This document shows, in pieces, positions 42,981-50,570 of a DNA stretch of 64,000 bases; position 1 is the first letter of the stretch, and each line of letters opens with the position of its first letter. The stretch is from Pelorhabdus rhamnosifermentans. Lineage in GTDB: Bacteria; Bacillota; Negativicutes; UMGS1260. The notes beneath the pieces are model-generated. The model was not told where the DNA came from. It saw nothing but the letters and a program-made list of their open reading frames with translations, and ran no database searches. The position numbers and the translations under genes are program-made. The stretch lies in the NCBI RefSeq assembly GCF_018835585.1, contig NZ_JAHGVE010000004.1, positions 124,001 to 188,000 of the forward strand, in the 5' to 3' direction.

Positions 42981-44312
42981 ATGTCCAATTCAACATTAGC
43001 TTGCGGAGTAGTCAACAGCGGTTACAGTCAGGGAGTTGTCAGTACCGTCGATTCGTCGGGAACGATTTATACCGGCGTAGTGACGAAAGAAGGCAATACG
43101 TCGACGAATTTGTCCGGCGATCCGATTGTGAATCATTTTAAATATAACGGCGCCGACTATGCGCTAATTGCCAGCTACCGTTATACCACAGGGAGCGTGG
43201 GTACGGCGATGTTCGGTATCTATACGCCGAGCGATAGCAGCAGCGGCTGGACGCTGGTTGTTGAGAAAAGCTCGACCGACTGGGGCTTCAGCAATCCCTA
43301 CGGTTTGGTCGTGATCGGCACGAAGTTGTATGTCTCTGATTATGATTCCGGGAAAATTACGGCGGTTGATCTTTCCAGCAGCAGCTATCCTGCAACTACT
43401 TTGTATACGCAGAGCTCTAGCCCGACCCCGGGCGACACCAAGACCTATACCGTCCACGGCAATGGTTTGGATTACTATGTATTTAGAGGAACTACGTATT
43501 TAACGGCTCTTTATGGTCAGTCCATCTACGATTCAACCACGTACAGTTATACTTATACTCGTTCGCTGCTCGTAATCATTGATCCGACAAGCGGTACGGC
43601 GACGGCGACGGTTGCGATTAATCCGAACGCCCTGTCCGTCACGGTGGATCATACGAATCTGTATGCTTATGTAAGCAGCAGCGGCGCGGCGCAGCAAGCC
43701 GGCGGCAACGGCGCTAGCTCCAAGTTGCAGGTCGTCAAATTAAATCAGTCCACTCCGGCGGTAACGGCGACGCTCACCGGGATGACTTCACCGTCGACGT
43801 TCGGCGATTTTGTCGACGTGGCTTTCGTTACCGTGGGTACTACGAGTTATGCCTATGTACTGCTGGCCAACTATAATAGCAGCTATAGTTCCTATACCTA
43901 TCGAATCATCCGGACGCTGACCAGCGATCTGCAGAGCGGCAGTTTCGGTTCGACCAGTGATTATTCTAGTTACATAACGACGGTATCTCCGTTTGCTGCT
44001 ACTTGGCTGCTTGCCCCGGACGGCACGCATCTTTGGTTCGTCAGCGGCAATTATGCAAACATGATCAATACATCTTCGGCGATTTCTGCCTCTGTGATTA
44101 CGGAGAAGGGGAGCGCTAGTACACTGGGAACTTCTACGATCAACACCTACCTGAATACGGCGTCCGTAGTGATTGAACAGACTACGACGCTGCTCAAAGG
44201 CGGCGTTCCGGCTGCGGTATCTGCTTCGCGCAGCAAACGGGCCATCCGCCTGCTGCCGCCGGACAAGCTCAAGGAAGTTCTGGACCAGACAGCGGCTGCC
44301 AAAGAGAAATAA
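42981..44312 (+). CDS. Beta-propeller-like protein without signal peptide
   Basis: 443 residues, rich in Ser, Thr, Tyr and Gly. Repeated strands of propeller type: NPYGLVVIGTKLYVSDYDSG, KITAVDLSS, NALSVTVDHTNLYAYVSSSG, LLAPDGTHLWFVSGNYANMI. The C terminus is charged and helical (RSKRAIRLLPPDKLKEVLDQ). There is no signal peptide, lipobox or membrane segment. The start ATG 42981 follows AAAAGAGG. It lies 154 bp after the fusion gene and ends in a strong terminator (44346), so it is probably the last gene of the riboswitch-controlled transcript. A BtuG-like ligand-capture role is a hypothesis based on context. Confidence 0.65.
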   Translation: MSNSTLACGVVNSGYSQGVVSTVDSSGTIYTGVVTKEGNTSTNLSGDPIVNHFKYNGADYALIASYRYTTGSVGTAMFGIYTPSDSSSGWTLVVEKSSTDWGFSNPYGLVVIGTKLYVSDYDSGKITAVDLSSSSYPATTLYTQSSSPTPGDTKTYTVHGNGLDYYVFRGTTYLTALYGQSIYDSTTYSYTYTRSLLVIIDPTSGTATATVAINPNALSVTVDHTNLYAYVSSSGAAQQAGGNGASSKLQVVKLNQSTPAVTATLTGMTSPSTFGDFVDVAFVTVGTTSYAYVLLANYNSSYSSYTYRIIRTLTSDLQSGSFGSTSDYSSYITTVSPFAATWLLAPDGTHLWFVSGNYANMINTSSAISASVITEKGSASTLGTSTINTYLNTASVVIEQTTTLLKGGVPAAVSASRSKRAIRLLPPDKLKEVLDQTAAAKEK

Positions 44313-44345
44313 TGCTAAGCATCCGTTGCAATTTCGGTACAATCA

Positions 44346-44378
44346 AATGCCTGGACGATCTTGTCCAGGCATTTTTTT
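44346..44378 (+). terminator. Terminator after the propeller gene
   Basis: AATGCCTGGAC/GTCCAGGCATT (44346-44356 with 44363-44373) and a T run. It divides the island into a membrane/propeller part and a hydrolase part. Confidence 0.9.
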
Positions 44379-44405
44379 ATCAATATCTGGATAGGAGGGA
44401 TTCCC

Positions 44406-45302
44406 ATGAAGTCACAAGTAGTACTGTCCGACAATACTCTAGTGAGGACCGGCTGGCGGCCGCCACTGCCGGATTTGCGCGATTATCATGAAGGGCATCC
44501 GAAGGTGGCCGAGGCGGTAAAACAACTGGGACTCGTCGTGTCGGAGGCGCTGCCGGAACGCGTCGATCTCAGACAGTGGTGCTCGCCAGTCGAGAATCAG
44601 GGAAAATTGGGAGCCTGCACCGCTCATGCGGCGGCAGGCATGGTCGAATATTTTGAAAACCGATCGTTTTCCCGAGATTTAACTGCTTCTCGTTTGTATA
44701 TTTATAAAAATGCCCGCAATTTGCAAGGCGTGATCGGTGACCAAGGGGCTTATATCCGCGATACCATGGCGGCCTTGGCGCTGTGCGGCGTGCCGCCGGA
44801 AAAGTACTGGCCCTATACGGATCAGGACCCGGATTTCGACAAGGAGCCGACTTCCTTTGTTTATGCAGTAGCCGAAAATTATGAGGCCCTGCAGTATTTT
44901 CGTCATGATGCCCTGGCGCTCAAGCTGTCACCCGCCGCTGTGCTGGCCAGCGTCAAGAAATATTTAGCCGCCGGTGTTCCCGCTATGTTCGGTTTTTACG
45001 GTTTCGCTTCGTTTGACCACTCCGACGTACCCGGCGGCATTCCTTATCCCGGACCAGAGGAACAGTCCGAGTGGGGCCATGCCGTGGCGGCGTTCGGCTA
45101 TGACGACGCGCTGAAAATCGAGAATACCCAAAGCAATCAGGAAACCACTGGCGCGCTCTTAATCCGTAATTGCTGGGGAACAACCTGGGGCGATCAGGGT
45201 TACGGCTGGCTGCCCTATGATTATGTTCTGAATAAATTGGCCACTGATTTTTGGTCGCTGCTGAGCATGGAATGGATTGGCACCGATCAATTCGGTCTGT
45301 AA
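44406..45302 (+). CDS. C1-family (papain-like) cysteine peptidase
   Basis: 298 residues from ATG 44406 (AGGAGGGA upstream). Catalytic elements are complete: oxyanion Gln and Cys in VENQGKLGACTAHAAAG (Cys near residue 68), His in WGHAVAAFGYDD and Asn in IRNCWGTTWGDQGYGWLPYD. There is no signal peptide and little prosequence, so it would be active in the cytoplasm unless exported by another route. It starts 28 bp after the terminator and is followed closely by an amidase and a permuted-papain-like gene. Confidence 0.88.
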   Translation: MKSQVVLSDNTLVRTGWRPPLPDLRDYHEGHPKVAEAVKQLGLVVSEALPERVDLRQWCSPVENQGKLGACTAHAAAGMVEYFENRSFSRDLTASRLYIYKNARNLQGVIGDQGAYIRDTMAALALCGVPPEKYWPYTDQDPDFDKEPTSFVYAVAENYEALQYFRHDALALKLSPAAVLASVKKYLAAGVPAMFGFYGFASFDHSDVPGGIPYPGPEEQSEWGHAVAAFGYDDALKIENTQSNQETTGALLIRNCWGTTWGDQGYGWLPYDYVLNKLATDFWSLLSMEWIGTDQFGL

Positions 45303-45358
45303 AAGGGTGGGAACCGCTTTTTTTTCTAAATAAATCGCAGACAAGGAGGTCGTTTTCC

Positions 45359-45859
45359 ATGGGGAAAGTCACTGTCATTGAAACGAATTTGTCCTTTACC
45401 CATCCGTTGGATCCCCGGTCAAGTACAAATTATTTTGTCGTCCATCATGCGGCTTCAGCCGGAGATATCAGCGCGGCTGACATCCATCAGGAGCATCAGG
45501 CTTTTGGCTGGGCGGGCTGCGGCTACCATTATGTCATTCGCTATCATGGGGATATCGAACGCGGACGGCCTCGGGATACCGTCGGTGCCCATGCTCAGGG
45601 GGTGAATGCTTGCTCGGTGGGCGTGGTGCTGGCCGGTAATTTTATGGCGGCTGAGCCGACGGCTGCCCAAATGAATTCCTTAGAGAACTTGCTGGCTGAT
45701 TTGTGTGATATTTACAGCCTCAATCCAGTAAATATGATTGGACATCGTGATGTTGCCGATATTGTTCACGATTCTACGGATGCGACGGACTGTCCAGGCG
45801 ATAGGCTTTATGCCAAAATGGATGAAATCAAGCAGAAAGTACAGGCTTTGCGATCATAA
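45359..45859 (+). CDS. N-acetylmuramoyl-L-alanine amidase (Amidase_2/PGRP type)
   Basis: 166 residues from ATG 45359 (AAGGAGGT upstream). Zinc and catalytic residues are recognisable: YFVVHHAAS, GCGYHYVIRYHGDIERGRP, MIGHRDVADI and TDCPGDRLY (the Cys ligand). This is the T7-lysozyme-like fold that cuts the amide between MurNAc and the stem peptide. No signal peptide, so holin-like release, lysis or a contact-dependent route would be needed to reach the wall. Confidence 0.88.
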   Translation: MGKVTVIETNLSFTHPLDPRSSTNYFVVHHAASAGDISAADIHQEHQAFGWAGCGYHYVIRYHGDIERGRPRDTVGAHAQGVNACSVGVVLAGNFMAAEPTAAQMNSLENLLADLCDIYSLNPVNMIGHRDVADIVHDSTDATDCPGDRLYAKMDEIKQKVQALRS

Positions 45860-45873
45860 GGGAGGGAACGGTT

Positions 45874-46050
45874 ATGAAAGAAGGTACCTTAATGAGGTCT
45901 AAGCTGGCGGATAACTATGATTTGTCCGAAGGAGTAACTTTTCATCTGGTGCATAATCTTTATTTAAATGGTCGGCCAATGTACTTGGTTCATGATAAAA
46001 GTTTGTGTCACAAAACCAAAAAGTCGTCTTTATGGAGAAGGCGTAAATGA
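45874..46050 (+). CDS. Small 58-residue ORF coupled to the next gene
   Basis: ATG 45874 follows GGGAGGGAACG. The product starts MKEGTLMRSKLADNYDLSEG and ends KTKKSSLWRRRK; it is basic at the C terminus and unrecognised. Its TGA overlaps the ATG of the next gene (ATGA at 46047-46050), so it is probably translated and couples expression. Confidence 0.6.
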   Translation: MKEGTLMRSKLADNYDLSEGVTFHLVHNLYLNGRPMYLVHDKSLCHKTKKSSLWRRRK

Positions 46051-46544
46051 GCGGTACCGCCAAAATCATGTTTCTCTGGCCAACGGGTTCCAATGATATT
46101 CTCGGTAAAATCATTCAGACGGGTGAGGGGGGCGAGGATGAGCCGACTCATGTCGCTGTGGTGTTGGACAGTTGTCTACTGGAAGCGACGGCGCTGGGGG
46201 TTCGCAAAACGCCGCTGCCTAAATACGCTCACCGCCGTCGGCAAGTTTGGGAAATCGAAGTGCCCGAGCCTACGCATGGCGTTCTTGCGGCTGAAATATT
46301 AGAAGGACGCAGCTACAGCTACTTAGCTTGTTTTTCCGGACTGCTGCGGGATCGATTCGGCATAAAACTGCCTTTTATCAGTTGCTGTCAGGATGATTGC
46401 AGCGAAGTGGGGACCATTTATCTGCGCTGCCAGGGACTCGAGGTGTTCGGCATAGATAATCCCGCCGCGATAACGCCGAAGGATCTATATGTTGAGATGA
46501 TGCGGTTAGGTGGAAGGTTAGTGGAAGAATGGCTGATTAAATAA
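46047..46544 (+). CDS. Permuted papain-fold (YiiX/NlpC-P60-like) protein
   Basis: 165 residues. The segment EPTHVAVVLDSCLLEATALG gives the His and strand pattern of YiiX-like permuted NlpC/P60 enzymes. QDDCSEVGTIYL supplies the CSE motif with the probable nucleophilic Cys near residue 118. Family members act on peptidoglycan, lipids or amides. No signal peptide. Third hydrolase of this short operon. Confidence 0.65.
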   Translation: MSGTAKIMFLWPTGSNDILGKIIQTGEGGEDEPTHVAVVLDSCLLEATALGVRKTPLPKYAHRRRQVWEIEVPEPTHGVLAAEILEGRSYSYLACFSGLLRDRFGIKLPFISCCQDDCSEVGTIYLRCQGLEVFGIDNPAAITPKDLYVEMMRLGGRLVEEWLIK

Positions 46545-46594
46545 CCGACTGCTGGACGAGTCAAGGGTAAAAAAACCGTGAGGAGTGAATCGTT

Positions 46595-47116
46595 ATGTCA
46601 GAGGATGCAACAGGAACAATTTCTGTTCATGTAACAGATAGCAATGGCCTGGCTCTTAACGGAGCAACAGTGAGTTTTAAAATCGACTCAATCACAAACA
46701 CATCCATTACGGATATGGATGGTCAGGTGGAGGTCACAGGATTACCTGCCGGTGATTATGCTGTTACGGTGTCCCTCACGGGATATGCGAGTCAGACGGC
46801 GAATATTACCATTAGCGATGCGAAAACAACGACAGCAACTATCGTATTGGCGGTAAATGTTACGATTAATTCCGTAGTAGCTCTGCTGCTTGCGCAAATA
46901 GATACGATTGTCAAAGCTGCTGCGCCGGCAGCAGTAAACCAGATTATTGCTCATCTGGAGTCAGAAGAAAAAACCTCGTCCAGCTTTTTTGTAACCAAAA
47001 TTCGGGATCCCATTGAGGTGATGCTGTTAACGGATATCGAAACAATGGTCGTGTCGGAGTTATCAGCGGGTTTAACGGCAGCATTACAAGATATCCTTAA
47101 AAAATTAGCGAGCTAA
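46595..47116 (+). CDS. Carboxypeptidase-regulatory-like domain protein
   Basis: 173 residues from ATG 46595. Residues 6-90 or so form one CarboxypepD_reg/Cna-B-like beta-sandwich (GTISVHVTDSNGLALNGATV ... GLPAGDYAVTVSLTGYASQT). The remainder is predicted helical (VAALLLAQIDTIVKAA-like). No signal peptide. Such domains usually occur in exported or surface proteins, so its location is puzzling. Last gene of the GC-rich island; GC falls again after 47100. Confidence 0.65.
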   Translation: MSEDATGTISVHVTDSNGLALNGATVSFKIDSITNTSITDMDGQVEVTGLPAGDYAVTVSLTGYASQTANITISDAKTTTATIVLAVNVTINSVVALLLAQIDTIVKAAAPAAVNQIIAHLESEEKTSSSFFVTKIRDPIEVMLLTDIETMVVSELSAGLTAALQDILKKLAS

Positions 47117-47171
47117 ACATAATGAGTTTAGCCCTTTACCCCAAATTTATGAAGAAATTATTCCAAATTAT

Positions 47172-47200
47172 TTGACTTGTTAGCGAGGACATGCTATATT
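47172..47200 (+). promoter_or_regulatory. Promoter of cobalamin riboswitch 8
   Basis: TTGACT (47172-47177), a 17-bp spacer, and TATATT (47195-47200) with a TGC extended -10. Confidence 0.65.
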
Positions 47201-47231
47201 AAATATGTAGTATTTGACATTCACAAAACTT

Positions 47232-47441
47232 CATATGATCGAAATAGGTGCCCTTAGAGGCTTAATAGGGAAGTCCGGTGTAATACCGGCGCGGTCCCGC
47301 CACTGTAATGGGAAGTAAACCCAAGGTTTACCACTGAGACATTTTGTCTTGGGAAGGTTTGGGCGAGCAATGATCCAAAGTCAGGAGAACTGCCTATTTA
47401 ACAATCACCGAATACACCCACGAGCGATGGGGAGGGGATTA
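47232..47441 (+). promoter_or_regulatory. Cobalamin riboswitch 8 (exported cbiK)
   Basis: AGGTGCC at 47246, GGTGTAATACCGGCGCGG, CCCGCCACTGTA, the B12 box near 47377-47395, and terminal GATGGGGAGGGGA. The most similar sequence in the window is riboswitch 2. Confidence 0.95.
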
Positions 47442-47480
47442 GGCTAGAAATTTTTATTTTGTGAATTTTTCTTGTCGTCT

Positions 47481-47516
47481 AAACCTTCTTGAATCGTTCA
47501 AGAAGGTTTTTCTTAT
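47481..47516 (+). terminator. Terminator of riboswitch 8
   Basis: 13-bp stem AAACCTTCTTGAA/TTCAAGAAGGTTT (47481-47493 with 47497-47509) with a T-rich tail. Confidence 0.9.
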
Positions 47517-47630
47517 TGTCAAACCTTTTCCTTGCCTTTTGGCAAGGAGTCATTAGACATATCTTTACTTCCCAAGTTGCGCTTGGTAACCGCAACGGGT
47601 CCCTTCTTGTCCGGGGGGACCTTCTTTTTT
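47517..47630 (+). repeat. Three-hairpin RNA-like element, copy B
   Basis: Second copy of 2081-2196: TCCTTGCC/GGCAAGGA, GTCATTAGA, GTTGCG/CGCAAC (47576-47581 with 47591-47596), and GGTCCC/GGGACC then TTCTTTTTT. The third stem differs in sequence from copy A but still pairs. Located between riboswitch 8's terminator and cbiK, it adds a second termination decision. Confidence 0.6.
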
Positions 47631-47727
47631 AAAAATTCGTAAGAATGCCATAATTTTAACTGTAAGTTTGGCGCTGTTTTTGCGAATTGCGAATACATTT
47701 TTTAATTTATATTAGGAGGAGATAAAA

Positions 47728-48756
47728 ATGAACCCGAATTGGAAAAAAATGATTGTTGCTTCTATGGCCTGTGCCGCATTCATTGGGGTAGGAGTAACAA
47801 CGACTTACGCGAGCTATCAATTAAATCCCGAAGTTAAGAATGCAACTCCGGCATTAAAAAAGGCCGCAGAAATTGGTGTACGTGTTGCAGAAAATCCGGA
47901 CATGAAAGATTTACCGAATAAGGATGCTATTGTTGTAATGAGTTTTGGGACAACTTATGCTGATTCGCGCAAAGCAACGATTGAACAAACCGTAGCAGAT
48001 ATTCAGGCGGCGCATCCAGATACGAAGGTTGTACTGGCGTTTACTTCTCATATTATTGTTGACCGTATTCAGAAAAACGAAGGGATCACAATTCCAACGC
48101 CGGAAGATGCTTTAGCGCAGCTTAAGGCAGACGGATATACCCGTGTGGCATTAACCTCGCTCGATGTTATTCCGGGTATGGAATATGCCTATGATAGTGC
48201 TATTTTTGATTTATATAAAGACCAGTTTAAAAAAATGACACTGGGAACTTCTCTGATGTACTGGATGGGTCAGGAAAAACAGCGTGATGATGTTAGTGAA
48301 GCATTAAAAGCGATGAGTACAGAATTCCCTAAAGTTGGGGAAAACGATGCGATTTTGTTGATGGATCATGGTACACCGCATCCTTCTAATGCCTATTATT
48401 CTGTTATGCAGGCACGCTTGAATGAGCTTGGCATGAAAAATATTTTCATCTATACTGTCGAAGGATGGCCGAGTTTAGAAACGGCTATTTCTCAACTGAA
48501 AGAAAAGGGCATAAAAAATGTTACCTTGATTCCAATGATGATGGTTGCTGGTGATCATGCTAATAATGATATGGCGGGTAATACGCCGGAATCTCATAAA
48601 TCAGTATTGGAAAAAGCAGGATTCCATGTGTCAACGTATATCCATGGATTGGGAGAAAATGAAGCCGTCCGTAAACTTTTCGTTGATAGAGCAAACGAAT
48701 CATGGAATGCATTGCAAAATGAAGTTCCACGTGCATCTCATCATATGATGCATTAA
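47728..48756 (+). CDS. cbiK: Exported sirohydrochlorin cobaltochelatase CbiK
   Basis: 342 residues: a signal peptide (MIVASMACAAFIGVGVTTTYA, cleavage near residue 28) then a full CbiK domain. Active-site segments are intact: DHGTPHPSNAYY, YTVEGWPS and MMMVAGDHANNDMAGN. Desulfovibrio has a similar periplasmic CbiK. A terminal SHHMMH may bind metal. Behind riboswitch 8 and element B; the cobalt importer genes cbiM and cbiN-like are convergent. A periplasmic chelatase could store or load cobalt or metallate tetrapyrroles outside the cytoplasm. Confidence 0.9.
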   Translation: MNPNWKKMIVASMACAAFIGVGVTTTYASYQLNPEVKNATPALKKAAEIGVRVAENPDMKDLPNKDAIVVMSFGTTYADSRKATIEQTVADIQAAHPDTKVVLAFTSHIIVDRIQKNEGITIPTPEDALAQLKADGYTRVALTSLDVIPGMEYAYDSAIFDLYKDQFKKMTLGTSLMYWMGQEKQRDDVSEALKAMSTEFPKVGENDAILLMDHGTPHPSNAYYSVMQARLNELGMKNIFIYTVEGWPSLETAISQLKEKGIKNVTLIPMMMVAGDHANNDMAGNTPESHKSVLEKAGFHVSTYIHGLGENEAVRKLFVDRANESWNALQNEVPRASHHMMH

Positions 48757-48789
48757 GGACAGAGAAATTATAACAAAATATAAAAGATA

Positions 48790-48904
48790 TTTTGAGGTTA
48801 ATAAGTTCTGCTTCTAGTGTTATAGGAACTTATTAACCTCAATTTGCCTTGACATACTAATACTCTCAATCATAGCTTATTATTCTATGATTGAGAGTAT
48901 TCTT
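48790..48904. terminator. Two bidirectional terminators between cbiK and cbiN-like
   Basis: TTGAGGTTAATAAGTTC with its complement (48792-48808, 48826-48842) and AATACTCTCAATCATA with its complement (48859-48874, 48886-48901), both 16-17 bp and perfect, separate convergent genes. Confidence 0.85.
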
Positions 48905-48926
48905 GCTACGTCGTTTACCCTGATTT

Positions 48927-49265
48927 TCAGGATTGTTTATTTTGACAAATAGAATTGTGTTTTTGCTGTAGTAGTAGTTTGCCAATAAGCAATATAACCG
49001 CATAAATAATCACTGCGCCAATAATAGCGGAAAATATATATCCGACATATTGACTAAATGTACTGTCCCCCAAAAACTTCATGCTGTAATCGGGAAACAG
49101 AGCTTGCCATAAATCCCCCATCTGCTCCATGCCTTGCGGAACAAAGCCTAACGTTTCTTTTAATTTATCACCGTCCCACTCGCCCCAGGCCGTGCCATCA
49201 GCTAACAGTCCCAGCGGTGAAATGAGGGCTAAAACTACTAGACCTAGCCAATAATGTTTGTACAT
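48927..49265 (-). CDS. CbiN-like/PDGLE-domain cobalt transporter partner
   Basis: 112 residues from ATG at 49265 (AAGGAGG 8 nt upstream, inside the end of cbiM). Membrane helix, then the conserved stretch SPLGLLADGTAWGEWDGDKL, VPQGM and PDYS, and a second C-terminal helix. This is the PDGLE-type small subunit that replaces CbiN in many CbiM/NikM systems. It is needed with CbiM for Co(II) or Ni(II) uptake. Confidence 0.8.
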   Translation of the reverse strand: MYKHYWLGLVVLALISPLGLLADGTAWGEWDGDKLKETLGFVPQGMEQMGDLWQALFPDYSMKFLGDSTFSQYVGYIFSAIIGAVIIYAVILLIGKLLLQQKHNSICQNKQS

Positions 49266-49269
49266 AAGG

Positions 49270-49965
49270 TTATGCCTCCTTGCCAATTTTAGGCTGAGAA
49301 ATCATGGCATCCAAAGATTGAATGGCAATAAATTTTAAAGCTGCTGCAGTCACAATTCCTTCAACAAACCCTGCTACTGTAAGATGAGCTAAGAGCATCG
49401 CCGGTACAGCTACACTCAGACCGTAAGGACAATATAATGGTGTGCCGTCTGGTTCTGTAAATAAAAGAGGTTGAATACCAAACTCGATAGAAGCTGCCAA
49501 TGCTGCAATATTGATAGCAATGTACGCAGCAACGGCACCCGCCATGATTTGTCGCTTCGATCCCGGCAGCGCATTTTTGCTAATAAATCGATACACATAG
49601 TATCCGACAAATGGTGCAACAAACGCCATATTAAAAGTATTGGCTCCAATCGCTAATATTCCACCATCGCCGAAAACGATGGCCTGAATAACCAAGGCTA
49701 CACTCATTGTAATCACCGCCGACCACGGGCCTAAAATAATTGCGATTAAAGTAGCCCCGATGGCATGTGCGGTAGTCCCGTCGGGAATGGGTACATTAAA
49801 CATCATGATTAAGAATGAAAAAACTGCGCCCATTGCTAAAAGAGGAATCCGGGACACATACAAAGTCTTTTTCAATTTGTTCGAAGCGTGGTACCATACT
49901 GGCAGCATAACTATTCCTAAAGTTGCACAAGTAGATGGGCTTAAATATCCGTCAGGAATGTGCAT
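49270..49965 (-). CDS. cbiM: Cobalt transporter substrate-binding subunit CbiM
   Basis: 231 residues starting MHIPDGYLSP; the N-terminal His2 region binds the metal in CbiM/NikM. About seven helices with the conserved SVPIPDGTTAHAIGA-type segment (NVPIPDGTTAHAIGATLI) and GDGGILAIGANTFNMAF. No CbiQ or CbiO is adjacent, so it may use the ECF module at 7471-10015 or one outside the window. It has no cobalamin riboswitch of its own. Confidence 0.9.
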   Translation of the reverse strand: MHIPDGYLSPSTCATLGIVMLPVWYHASNKLKKTLYVSRIPLLAMGAVFSFLIMMFNVPIPDGTTAHAIGATLIAIILGPWSAVITMSVALVIQAIVFGDGGILAIGANTFNMAFVAPFVGYYVYRFISKNALPGSKRQIMAGAVAAYIAINIAALAASIEFGIQPLLFTEPDGTPLYCPYGLSVAVPAMLLAHLTVAGFVEGIVTAAALKFIAIQSLDAMISQPKIGKEA

Positions 49966-50063
49966 TATTAAAACCTCCTTAAATTAAAATCAAGTGCAAA
50001 GTGATTCATTCATCTTACATTTTTTCATCATTTTGTTACATTGCTAGGTGAATAGGTAATGAA

Positions 50064-50189
50064 AAAGCCATGCAAAGTTTTCCCATCATAGGAAACAACC
50101 TTCATGGCATCAGTCCTCACAAATATTAAATTGATATCAACTATAATTTATCATAACCTTCAGGTTACGTAACATACATCGTGTATGTT
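50064..50189 (-). promoter_or_regulatory. Leader of cbiM: terminator-like hairpin and inverted repeat
   Basis: Read on the minus strand, GCCATGAAGG ... CTTTGCATGGC followed by TTTTTC (50064-50110) is a terminator-like stem with an inner stem GTTTCC/GGAAAAC. Upstream, AACATAC-N5-GTATGTT (50171-50189) is a candidate operator, possibly for a metal-responsive repressor. No known riboswitch is recognised. The rest of 49966-50380 shows nothing. Confidence 0.45.
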
Positions 50190-50382
50190 GTTAAAACTAA
50201 TTAATTAGTATTTACAGTATTCTACTTTTCAAAACACATTCCTGCTATTAACCAATGTTTTTTAATAAAATCAGAGTTTCAGTGATGTCAAGGATGGCAG
50301 CCTAATTTGAGTCATTAAGGATGCTCGATGTCTGAGAGAGAATATCGCCGCGATGATTAAGTACATTATCCAATTATTTGTA

Positions 50383-50412
50383 TTGACGGTTGTAAAAAGT
50401 CACTGGTATAAT
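50383..50412 (+). promoter_or_regulatory. Promoter of the fluoride-responsive operon
   Basis: TTGACG (50383-50388), an 18-bp spacer and TATAAT (50407-50412) with a TGG extended -10. Confidence 0.75.
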
Positions 50413-50430
50413 AAGGATGTATCTGACATA

Positions 50431-50509
50431 ATGGCGATGGAGTTCGCCTTAGACTCCGTGCAAACGGTAATGACTCCTACCACTTTGTTGGTAGGAGTTT
50501 GTTTATTTT
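50431..50509 (+). promoter_or_regulatory. Fluoride (crcB) riboswitch with overlapping terminator
   Basis: GGCGATGGAGTTCGCC (50433-50448), ACTCCG and AATGACTCCTACC (to 50481) match the crcB-motif aptamer. The 5' arm of a perfect terminator (ACTCCTACCA 50473-50482 with TGGTAGGAGT 50489-50498, then a T-rich tail) shares the aptamer's last helix. Fluoride binding would therefore prevent termination and turn the operon on. Confidence 0.92.
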
Positions 50510-50570
50510 ACTTGACTTGATACTTTTGGGAAGTTGAGGCATTTGTTTGTTAGCAGAGAGGAGAGAAAAG

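Noticed and set aside
44406-47116. Prophage lysis module
   Set aside because: No holin, tail, integrase or packaging genes nearby, though a phage origin of individual genes is not excluded.
47571-47630. T-box riboswitch in element B (TTGGTAACCGC resembles the antiterminator motif)
   Set aside because: No stem I or specifier loop fits in the short upstream sequence, and copy A lacks the T-box bulge. It could still be a remnant.
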